Translations under genes and position numbers: made by a program
Assembly: GCA_019787685.1 (NCBI GenBank)
Contig: JAHNUO010000008.1
Span: forward strand, 558,001 to 622,000
Reading direction: 5' to 3'
DNA length: 64,000 nt
Origin: Chiua virens
Lineage: Eukaryota; Basidiomycota; Agaricomycetes; Boletales; Boletaceae
Notes under the pieces: model-generated
What the model was told of the DNA's origin: nothing
Seen by the model: the letters and a program-made list of their open reading frames with translations, nothing else
Database searches by the model: none
In this document: positions 55,361 through 64,000 of the stretch, one piece after another
How positions within the stretch are numbered: the stretch's first letter is position 1
Layout: each line of letters begins with the position of its first letter

Positions 55361-56760
55361 ATGGCGTGTGAACGCTCCTCTTTTGATCTCGATGCTGAGA
55401 TACTCTCCGTACCAGCAGAGTTTGCTCAAGGTTTCCAGGTAACATTCACGACATTTCATTCAATCATCGTTAATTTATTCCGTTACAGACTTCTTTCCTA
55501 TCAGACTACTCCTTCTATGAGCCGGGTGATACCCCACATATTCATGATACACCACACTTTCGTACCGATTTTGCGGTGATCCCAGATTATGGTGGTATCC
55601 AGAATGCGATTCGTCAGTGGCCTGCACCGGCAATTGTGAACCAATTTCCCCCCCGTGAATCTGGTGCACCGAGCAGTGCATCCTCGCTCGGGATATATAG
55701 CAACCAATCGGTCACAGGGCAGAACCTCGCCTTCATACCACCGACACTGCCACGCCTCGAACTGCCAGGGACGGAGGTTAGTCGAAGTAAAGATATATCC
55801 CATAAACTGCTCACTTGTGTTTTCCTTAGGCGGCGAATAATCAAGCACGAGTTTCCCCGTACCTGAGTCCCAGTCCTATTACGCCAGAAGTATTTGATAC
55901 TCCAAGTTCGAGTTCTCTAAGAAGTACGTCAGAATCTCCGTGGCATGTAAGACCCTTCTTTTCCGTAAAAACCCGATCATTGACGCCAATCCTTCAAGGA
56001 CGGGGTTGGTCGAAGCAACTCCCAAGAGTGCTATAAATTGTGGAAACAAATTATCGTAGATGCAGTCGTCGTCACCGGAACTGACGAATTCGTACCGCAA
56101 ACACTTTACAAGCCCTTCACAGAGGCGGATAAAGAACGGTACCTTGAGCGAGTTCTCCTCTTTCCTCCGATCATCTTCATGACGAGGGAGCCGTCCGAGT
56201 GGGGCATCTCACTTGAGGACGCTCTCAATGGGAGAAATAGTTATCTCGTCGGCAAAGACGATGCCGTCCTACAAGATTGTGGGCCGTCAGTGTCCATCAG
56301 GATAAATGTGAGTCAGATTATTGAGCAGCCACGCAGTGTGACGTTGTTAATACGCTTGCCCACCAGTGGCCTGGGTATCCCTCGTTCAAACGTCAAATCC
56401 CTTCGCGAAACTGGAGTAAAACAAAAGATCCAATCACGAAGGGAAAGCTCGCACAGAACCTAGCCAAGACTACCGCTCGATTCATCGAGGTACTTAGGCT
56501 AATCTGAAATGAAATATGAAGCTGATGTATAACGAACCTTCTAGAAAATGTCGAACAAACCGATGGAAGTCGGGGCGGACAGATGTTGGAAAGTGGGGTC
56601 CCAGCATATCAAGTTGCAAGATCTGGTCCTGGTCAGTCTTCACCACGTGAGCAAGGGAAGCTGGCAACCACAATTTCGGCTCAAACGCAACGTGCATGCG
56701 GTACCTCTACAACAATCTGAAACGATTGTGCCTTTTATCCGTGCAGAATGTTACCAATGA
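55361..56760 (+). CDS. Orphan family protein, tandem paralogue 2
   Basis: Same unrecognised family as 51255-52674. Start MACERSSFDLDAEILSVPAE; an intron then gives TSFLSDYSFYEPGD, and the disordered N-terminal half includes APSSASSLGIYSNQS. The conserved C-terminal half: KLWKQIIVDAVV, DEFVPQTLYKPFTEADKERY, WGISLEDALNGR, DCGPSVSIRIN, WPGYPSFKRQIPSRNW, PITKGKLAQNLAKTTARFIE, CWKVGSQHIKLQDLVLVSLH and HVSKGSWQPQFRLKR. It is followed by a longer tail ending RAECYQ (TGA 56758-56760). Introns after SIRIN and after ARFIE match paralogue 1 exactly. Upstream exons beyond 55361 cannot be excluded, and the exon border before KLWKQ is approximate. The frame is intact, so both copies appear functional. Confidence 0.76.
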
Positions 56761-57331
56761 TAAATTTATACCGTTGTTGCTCACTGGGGATGCATAACTT
56801 GAAGCGCTCTAAAAACACTGTTGCCATCAAACAGGAAGGCATTGACACCTTGTCGTCGCCCCATGCTTTGTATAATGACAAGCGTAGGAGATACATTTTT
56901 GATCCCACGAATGACTTCGAACTTGAAGTCATGCGCGATAGCAAGGCGAAAGAAAACAAGGAGTGGAAGCTGTTTCCGAATGCGGGTATCCCCTTGTGCA
57001 CGCACCTGCGAACGCGCTTATCCTTTGCGTGCTACTACTGCCTTGTGTAAGTACTTAGCCTTGTAATGGGCTGTCCTTTGAAATATATCGGGCCATTTGC
57101 TTGTGCGGTTCCGCTTGACATTATCGAGGAACAAGAACACCACCGGCCATAAAACCTGGCATCTCTGGACCGGGTGTAGACCAGTCTCCTCACGTCTTCG
57201 CAAAAGCCTTCAGGCCTCTCACTGCTACTAGTACTCTCGGGTCTCAGGTCACTCTTTCTCTTCCGATACCCAGTATCTCTTGTTGTATCAAATATCCCAA
57301 TCCCCCACTGTATCAAATATCTCTCCCTATC
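56761..57331. other. Intergenic or unrecognised coding remnant
   Basis: An open plus frame (56748-57050) reads as moderately protein-like (YNDKRRRYIFDPTNDFELEV, then EWKLFPNAG) but overlaps the end of paralogue 2 and has no known domain or start context. I leave it uncalled. The rest shows nothing. Confidence 0.4.
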
Positions 57332-57720
57332 ATGAACCACGGCACAGTCGCGATCGCACTCGTTCAACACAAGGTGATGATCATCCAAGGTGAGATGCGT
57401 TGCCCCGATCATGATGTGGATGTTGCCTTTACTGACTGTGGGCCTTGTACGTTCCAGCTGCACGCTCCCACAGCCGCCATGATCACTGGCTGGACGTGTA
57501 CACCTACACGCCGTTCGGCGAACGCCTCTTCCTGGCTTCCCCAGTGCCGCAAGCGCGTATCGCGCCTTCGGACTTGCTCGTCGTCTTTCCGTTCCGTACC
57601 CCTACCTCGGACATGATCGAGCTTCCTGAACAAGCCTATCAGGAATACCTCGAGCTGAGTGCGAGGCACCAGCGCAAACACGAGAACCTGTGGCGTCGTT
57701 GGAAGGCCAGGATGCATTGA
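57332..57720 (+). CDS. Small orphan protein, 106 residues
   Basis: Two exons, 57332-57389 and 57458-57720, joined through a canonical 68-nt intron in phase. The product begins MNHGTVAIALVQHKVMIIQA and continues HDHWLDVYTYTPFGERLFLA, QARIAPSDLLVVFPFRTPTS, and LPEQAYQEYLELSARHQRKH, ending WRRWKARMH. Codon third positions in exon 2 are strongly C/G, as expected of coding DNA here, so I think it is real. No domain recognised, no signal peptide, no membrane segment. Additional 5' exons are possible. It lies between paralogue 2 and the condensin gene, with no context clue to function. Confidence 0.55.
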
Positions 57721-58114
57721 GCGTTGTTATGACTAGATGAACCACTGGTGGTGTTAACAAACAACTTTTGCGCGTCACTTCAAGCGCACGGCTGCGGCCA
57801 TTTGCTTTATGCTTTATACTTTATCGATATATAACACTATGGTCATGGTTACCCCACTGTAGCACTCTGTTAACTGTAGCATTAGATATGACGACCCTCT
57901 GTATCTCTAACTTCCGTTCATGTATTCTCTTCGCTGCTTTACTGGTCTGGATTGAGGCTGGCACTGATCGGTCCGGGAGCCTCACCTTATTCGAAGCGAG
58001 TCGAATCAATGATGCATCACCTCAACAAAGAGTTATGATGGTATACAACAAGATCGAACCACAGATGAAGTGAAAAACACTGGATAAACACTGGATAATA
58101 AAATAAGTTACTCG
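57721..58114. other. Convergent 3' intergenic region
   Basis: Between the small orphan and the CAP-H stop. A hydrophobic open frame (57768-58073) is unsupported. Likely untranslated regions. Confidence 0.5.
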
Positions 58115-60997
58115 TCATGCAGATGATGAGGCGTCCGGGTCTCTGAAGACCTAGCATAGAGTCAGTCTCACAAGCTAGGTTTCAGGTAGGGCAAACGCAC
58201 CTTTAAGCTCCATATATCCGCAACTCTATCTACTCCCTGCGATTCTGATGACTCTTCATCAATACCGTTGTCGTTAGGAGGACTACTCTCTGGTTGTAGC
58301 TTCAACCCTTGCTCGTTGGCTAGATGTAGCAAGCAGATGAAGCAGAAACTTGTACTAATATCCTCCATCCTGTCTTTCGGATAAGACCTTTGGAGGCCTG
58401 ATATCACCTGACTGAACTCCCGTCCCTCCGAGGGGTCAGTCGCGTCATCATCCATGTTCTGAAAAGAGATCAGCCAGGTTCAGGACGAGTACCATAGGAA
58501 ATATTTTCACCATATCTGCATCCTCTTGTTCTTCCTTGTGAGGTACCTTGATCTCCAGACCTCTCCAGATATTTTCTTTCAGTTTCCGCACATCCACGCG
58601 CTTAGCGCGTTTGGCGTAGTTGACGGATTCAGGTCTGACACGACGGGTTATGCCCTGTGTTGCAGCTATGAGGTCTTGTTCTCCAGCGTCCTCCGGAACA
58701 ACCCCATCGCCGTCCCCATCGCCGTCATAAAGGTCGTCGAATGCTGGCCCATCATCATCGTCGTTGAAAAACTGAGTATTGAACGGTGCTGGTGCTTCGC
58801 CGCCTAAGAAGGGAATCAGAGGTGTAGTTGGATAATAAGTATGATGTTGTTAATCACGCCAACGCTCACTATCGTCGTCTTCTTCTTGAGCCAAGCGGCC
58901 CGCTGCTTGGTCAGCAGCAGCTTGCGCCCAGAAATTCTCGTCGACTTCGCCATCTCCTGCTTCGTTAAAACGAACTCTTTGTCCTCGCATTTTCAGCTTG
59001 AAGAACATAACACCCGTGAGTCATGGTTGGACTTTGAGGAACTTGTACACTTACAGAGAACTTGGGCTTCAAGAACAGCGTGACGAGTTGTCTGGTGGAG
59101 AAGTGCATGTCGTCTGGAAGCGTGTGTATATCACGCTTTTCTTCTCTGGCTTTCTTGCCACGCCCGCTTTTCTTGGAATTCGGTTTAACACTGCCGTAGT
59201 TTGGCAAGGTGATACCAGCTCCACGAGTAACAGGAGCGAAGAGCTCATTCGACAACGTTTTGACATCCTTCTCGGATGGTGTCAGAAAATCAATCCTAAA
59301 GGCCTCCTTCTTCTCCCGGCGGGGTTTGGCAGCCGCTACCTCAGTTGCGTCCGCTGAGAACGATGCATGAGTGGTGTGCTGGTCAATATTCATGTCAACT
59401 TACGTTTTCGAATGACTTTGCGCAACTTCCAATGTTCAGGACCGGCCCAATTCTTCATGATATTATTGTCGAAGTACCCCATAATGCTACTATCCCCGTC
59501 AGCATCTGTCATGGCCATGACAAGATCCCGTTCGGTCGGTATTCGACGCGGATCAAACGGCACGAAAGCACCGGGACCCGTGTTTTGACCTTGCGGCGCC
59601 TCAGCACCAGGGGAGCCATCTTGTCCACTTTCATCGTCACCAAACGTACCACCATCCGCGTAGCCATCATCTGCGGCTTGATCTCCTGTGAAAAAGTCCT
59701 CCGTTTGAGGGAACCCACCGCCATCGACGTCCATGGCGTTGTTCTCGCCGAGTACTTCGAACCCTGCTTCATTCCCGTCATCATCGTCCTCTTCAGCCCG
59801 AGTGTCGTCTTGATAGAGACTGGGATCATCAAGAGATATGTTGTCGTGAGTAAAGGAGAATTCCGCCAGAGAATGTGCGATGGCTTTATCTTCCAGGTTC
59901 TCCAGTTCGGGGAAAAAACGACCTGTTGTCTGCATTTCAGTGCATGGTCATAAAGGATAACAATTACCAACTTCTTAGATAGCTCAAGTCAACGTCTTCC
60001 TCGGGCTCGAGTATTGGCTCCTCTTCGTCCACCACCTTCGCCATGGAATCACTCGCATCGAAAACAATGCGCAGACCACCATCCATCCCGACACCTATTC
60101 CAAGGTGATTCATGAGAAGCCCATGCGCACCACCTTCGTCAAAATCAGCGCAAGTTTTCTTGAACAAAGGGTCGACGCGGAATTCAAGGTCCAGTTTTTT
60201 GCTCTTAAGTTGACCGGGATCCTTGGCGAGGGTCGAATCGGGTCTGTGTGTCTTCTTCTTCTTCCTCGGTTGTGATGCATCCTGGCCGTCAGGATTGTCG
60301 GAAGCGGCTTCGTCCTCTTCTGCTCCTGCCGCCATATTCTCGTTCGCAAGGTTGCTGAGCAGCTTGCCCGTCTCGGTGCCGACACTATCGACACGGCTCG
60401 TCCAAATTTTGACACAGCCGTCGAGCGTACATGAAGCACGCTGGAAATTGATCGAGTTATCGGTGTTATTCCGGAGGAGAGACATGTCGTGAAAGTAGTC
60501 GATAAGGGCGAAATTCCATGAGTTGGCCGCGTTTATTTTCTACGGGAGAGTAAGGAGGCAAACCGAATTGACGATGTATGACGTACATTATCCGTGGCCA
60601 TCTTCATCCACTCTTCAAAATTCGAGTTCATGACGTCGAGGGGCACGTTTATGACTGGGGGAGGAAGCGCTGAATTAAGCTGCTGCTGCTGTTTCTGCTT
60701 CGCAAGTGTAGCTCCGGCGTCCATCCTGTCTCCAGAGGATGGACCTGCCTCCGCGTTCTCTATAACGGCCAATTTCGTGCTCTTTCGCCGCCGCCGCTTT
60801 TCTGCGGCGTCATCGTTAATATTCACCGCTCGCAATGGGCCGCGTCCGGGATCCGAGTTAAAGCTAGCGTCAGAATCGAGTCCGTGGACGTCGCTGATGC
60901 GCTTCTTGGTTGCTTGGCGATGATTTGGTCTTGGAGTGTCCGGCCCAGTGTCATCGCTGTCGTTGTCGGCGATGCGGGCGTGTTTTGGTGGGGCCAT
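58115..60997 (-). CDS. BRN1: Condensin complex subunit 2 (CAP-H/BRN1, kleisin)
   Basis: Kleisin that closes the SMC2-SMC4 ring of condensin for mitotic chromosome compaction. Start MAPPKHARIADNDSDD (60997). Conserved N-terminal part: VMNSNFEEWMKMATDN, KINAANSWNFALIDYFHDM, INFQRASCTLDGCVKIWTSR, VDSVGTETGKLLSNLAN. Middle: KKLDLEFRVDPLFKKTCADF, DEGGAHGLLMNHLGIG. Then GRFFPELENLEDKAIAHSLA, GPEHWKLRKVIRKR, AFRIDFLTPSEKDVKTLSNE, LPDDMHFSTRQLVTLFLKPK and QRVRFNEAGDGEVDENFWAQ. The C-terminal winged helix is FSQVISGLQRSYPKDRMEDI and SFCFICLLHLANEQGLKLQP. The last exon is proposed to read VFRDPDASSSA (stop 58115-58117). About eight short introns. Two ACGCGT boxes lie just upstream. Confidence 0.95.
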
Positions 60998-61058
60998 GGC
61001 TTTCTTGTCGCGGTCTTCAACAAAGAGATAGTTATTGCAACCACGTGATTCACGCGCA

Positions 61059-61076
61059 ACGCGTCGGGTCACGCGT
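61059..61076. promoter_or_regulatory. Two ACGCGT (MCB/MBF-type) boxes before condensin CAP-H
   Basis: ACGCGT at 61059-61064 and again at 61071-61076, 62 and 74 bases before the CAP-H start codon. ACGCGT is the MluI cell-cycle box bound by the MBF factor at G1/S in yeasts. The site also lies in the short 3' space of the neighbouring VMS1 gene (stop at 61110), so CAP-H is the likely target. Confidence 0.6.
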
Positions 61077-61109
61077 CACGCTCTGGCCGTTGGTATAATC
61101 TAATCTAAT

Positions 61110-63257
61110 CTAAAGCCCTCCCAATGACTTGAGTCGAGCCTCCGCCGCCCGAGCCCTTCGCTCCCGTTCAACTTTGGCCCTCATTTCTGGTGTCAGTCCC
61201 GCAATACCATCCGTGGAACCAGACGAACCCCCAAGTTTCTGTGGTCCACTTGGGGTTGCCTTCTTGACCTTTGGAGGCTCTTCGACAGGAACCACCACCT
61301 CCGAGGTCCTCTCCCGCTCCCGCTCCCGCGCTTCTCTCTCACGAAGTTTCTCCTTCAGTCCTTTTCTTCTCTGTTTCTTCTTGTCATCCCTCTCCTCTTC
61401 TTTCTCCTTGCTCAGTGCACTTGGGACGTGTGCAACCCCGAACCAATCCCACCAATCGGGGTGATCAGCCGCACACCGTCGAAACACGTCGCGCACCGCA
61501 CGGGATCGCGCCAGATCGTATGCCGTACGCCGGGACCCTGTAGGAGGTGCCCCCACGTCAGACGCATCCGACTCGATTCCATCATCCTTTGTCCACGTAA
61601 GCGAAACAGGAGTCATTGGGTCTGCGTGTAGATCGAAGAGCAGCCACTGCACAACTGCCTCGTGTCCGGATTGTGCTGCAATTTGCAGGAGTGACATCCT
61701 CCGATCACCTGTCCACTCCGGGATCGGTGCATCGACGCCACCGATATTGTCACTTTCTCGTTCCCAGAACCTTTTCAAAGGCTCGAGACGGCCTTTAGAA
61801 ATCATGTCAAGTAGTCGACTCCATTTTTCCCGATGTAGCTCCTCCTCTTTGGTCAGACGATGGGGTTTGGGCTTTTCAGAGATTTCGAGAGCAGGCTGCG
61901 ATAATGGTGGCCTCGGCTTTGGAAGTGAGGCAAGGTAAGCCTCATCCTGCGCGCGAAGTTCCTCTTCTGAGAGGTAAGAAACTTTGACTTGAACTAGTTC
62001 TTGGAGACACCGTGCAAGTTCTGCCTGAGTCTGGTCAAACCGTATCAGTGAATGATCTACCTGACAGTGCCAAAAACATACGGGTCGACGTGTTGGGAAC
62101 GGAAAGGTTCGTAGTCTACCATCTCCTTTGTTGACCACACAACCTTCATAATCGAGGAAAATGCGTCGATTGGATACACTCGCCCGGATGAAGATGCGTT
62201 CGCACTCGTGGATATCCTCCGCCCAATCTCGAAGCAAGTTACGAATATCCTGTCAAAGTACTCTGCATTGAAACTCGTGTAACGTAGCGATTTCTACTCA
62301 CATCCCGTAGTGCCTGCTCTCCATAGCGGCGTAGCATGGCACCAGCGCTAGTAGCAGCTCCCTTTGCATTGTCGTTGATTGATTGTGACCCTCCCTGCTT
62401 CCTACGAGCTGGGTTTCTTAGGTTAAAATCATTCAATGCTGAACGAGTCACACTTACTTGTATAGCGATGGAAGGTTTTATGTTTCAGGACTTCAGTCTC
62501 AGGCTTTGGCTTCGGAGGTTTCCTCCTTTTTGTCTGAATGACCTCTTCCTGCTCCTCGGTGGTACGTCCAACTCTCACTACAGCCCCTGCGAAGTGACCA
62601 CCGGCAACCATGAACATGGCCCATCTCCTTCCACCCTCGACAATGCTTTGCATCTTTTTCAGTTCTGATAAATATGCAGACGATGGGGTGCCAAGAGGAT
62701 ATAGAACTCTATAGAGACCGATCTGTGTTGACGGTGGGGAGTGAAACCAGGTAACTGCTGTCAGTGGAACTCTAGAAATGGTGTTCTCGGGGGAGTCGGA
62801 TAAGGACGCGCGATTGACTCTGCCAAGGAGTGTGGTAACAGCGTCTGATTCATCTGAGGATTCATCATCCGAGGAAGCGGAACCCGAGAGAGAATCATCC
62901 AGGCCTGAGAATGGGCCGCGCAGTGTCAGTTATTTAGTCAAGCAGCGGGAGGGAATGCATACCACCGACGAGTTGAGCAAACGCGGACTCTGTGACGGGG
63001 CTTCCGCCAGTAAGACGGATCTTGACGTTATAGCGATGCCAGTCGGTGCGAAAGTGTGTACGTTGCTCATCCACACCTGCAAAAGCAGCGCCAAGGCAGA
63101 TATTACAGCTTTTGGCATTCAACGTAGGTGTTACTGTTTGTGGCGGAGGCGACGGTTCAGGAGGTGGGACTTGAGATACTTGGTTGATGTTGTTTCTAGG
63201 GGTGAGGGTATCAACCAACTGAGATGGCAGACTAAACACGTTGTATCTGTGGGCCAT
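61110..63257 (-). CDS. VMS1: VMS1/ANKZF1, ribosome quality-control peptidyl-tRNA hydrolase
   Basis: Releases nascent chains from stalled 60S ribosomes and acts at mitochondria. Start MAHRYNVFSLPSQLVDTLTP. A zinc finger (SCNICLGAAFAGVDEQRTHF, then RTDWHRYNVK) opens the protein. An acidic Ser linker follows, and then the VLRF1 domain: WAMFMVAGGHFAGAVVRVG, KHKTFHRYT, RRKQGGSQSINDNAKGAATS with the GSQS glutamine of the eRF1-like active site, AGAMLRRYGEQALRD, IHECERIFIRASVSNRRIFL. Next is an ankyrin repeat (LLQIAAQSGHEAVVQWLLFD), WWDWFGVAHVPSAL, and the VIM helix MRAKVERERRARAAEARLKS that binds Cdc48. It ends LGGL at 61110. About six short introns. Head to head with phosphomannomutase (164 bases between starts). 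Confidence 0.93.
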
Positions 63258-63421
63258 TTCTGTGAGGGATAGACGTAGAGGTCAAAGTGAGAATGACTAG
63301 ACATGAATCAGCTTAATTATACTGTGCACCGCCACATCTAATCGAGCCGAATCCCGATCCGGGATTGATCCTGTCTACGTGCCAGTGTCTCCTGCTACGT
63401 GGTCCAATACATCCATCATCC

Positions 63422-64000
63422 ATGGCCGCTTCGGATTTCGCAGATCGTCCCGTCAAGAAGTTGCTACTCTTCGACGTAGATGGCACCCTGACACGTCCTA
63501 GGTGTGACTGATATCATCGGTATCCTGAAGTACACGTATTGAACCACTCTCAGACAGAAAATCACTCCGGAGGTGTCTAAACTCCTGAGCGATCTCAGAC
63601 AAAAAGTCGTAATTGGATTCGTCGGAGGCTCTGATTTTGGGAAAATCAGTGAACAACTTACTGTCGACGACAGGAATGGTTTGTTCCACCCACTCGCTAC
63701 GCACAGTTCGATGCTGACTCGGACCTCCCACTAGTCCTTGAAGATTTTGATTTTGCCTTTGCGGAGAATGGATTGACAGCCTTTCGTCTCGGAAAGCGTT
63801 TAGCATCGCAAACGTTTATTAATTTTGTGGGGGAGGAAAAGTACAAGAAACTCGTCAACTTCATACTTCGCTACCTGTCTGAGATCGACATTCCGATCAA
63901 GCGGTTTGTGGGAGACATTTCCCCCATGGTTGCATTTAATCGAGCCTTTTCTCAGCGGAACCTTTATCGAATTTCGCAATGGGATGGTCAATGTCAGCCC
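63422..64000 (+). CDS. SEC53: Phosphomannomutase (Sec53/PMM), partial at the window edge
   Basis: Converts mannose-6-phosphate to mannose-1-phosphate for GDP-mannose and glycosylation. Start [20 protein letters not shown] with the HAD nucleophile motif [11 protein letters not shown]. Introns lead to [75 protein letters not shown] and LSEIDIPIK. The last visible exon begins [17 protein letters not shown] and continues past base 64000, so the C-terminal third is missing. Four short introns are needed and all phases agree. Cytosolic enzyme; the HAD cap domain is complete up to the cut. Confidence 0.93.

Noticed and set aside
57768..58073. 101-codon hydrophobic plus-strand frame
   Set aside because: No supporting context; lies in the 3' space between converging genes and looks like AT-rich untranslated sequence.

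Overview
The window is nuclear DNA from a filamentous basidiomycete, most likely an Agaricomycete. Genes are split by many short GT-AG introns (mostly about 45-70 nt), and the products are fungal orthologues such as a STE50/Ubc2-type adaptor with SH3 domains, an ECL1-family protein, SHR3, LEO1, a fungal complex I 21-kDa subunit and VMS1. I see no rRNA, tRNA, CRISPR, plasmid or viral signature. All exon models were built by eye from frame changes, splice signals and family knowledge, so splice sites are proposals.

Layout. 251-940 is the core snRNP gene SmB. 1490-2145 may hold a gene broken by single-base shifts. About 2200-11140 is a long stretch without a convincing gene. 11141-12388 is an ECL1-family gene, followed by another empty 1.8 kb. 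From 14206 to 50760 the window is dense with housekeeping genes: a SET methyltransferase with unusually large introns, SHR3 (amino-acid permease chaperone), IPI3 (ribosome biogenesis), a DnaJ protein, a proline-rich orphan, a STE50/Ubc2 adaptor, a CoA-pyrophosphatase-type Nudix enzyme, CDK7, a SWI/SNF SWIB subunit, a RanBP2-finger nucleoporin, complex I 21-kDa subunit, a prolyl iminopeptidase, a second J protein, OHCU decarboxylase (urate breakdown), a Gfo/Idh/MocA oxidoreductase, VMA12-like V-ATPase assembly factor, BRAP2/ETP1 ubiquitin ligase, ataxin-10 and LEO1. 50761-57720 is accessory: two tandem paralogues of an unrecognised family, a TATA-driven small secreted peptide between them, and a small orphan. 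58115-64000 returns to housekeeping: condensin CAP-H/BRN1, VMS1/ANKZF1 and the start of phosphomannomutase (cut by the window edge).

There is no operon-like pathway. Genes are often head to head with short shared promoters (IPI3/DnaJ, orphan/STE50, BRAP2/ataxin-10, VMS1/PMM). Several products act in transcription (CDK7, SMARCD, LEO1), chromosome structure (condensin), RNA processing (SmB) and protein quality control (two J proteins, VMS1, BRAP2).

The observations most worth following are: the tandem orphan family with shared intron positions and similar TATA boxes; paired ACGCGT boxes in front of condensin CAP-H; repeated single-base insertions that break otherwise well conserved reading frames; and the oversized introns of the SET gene.
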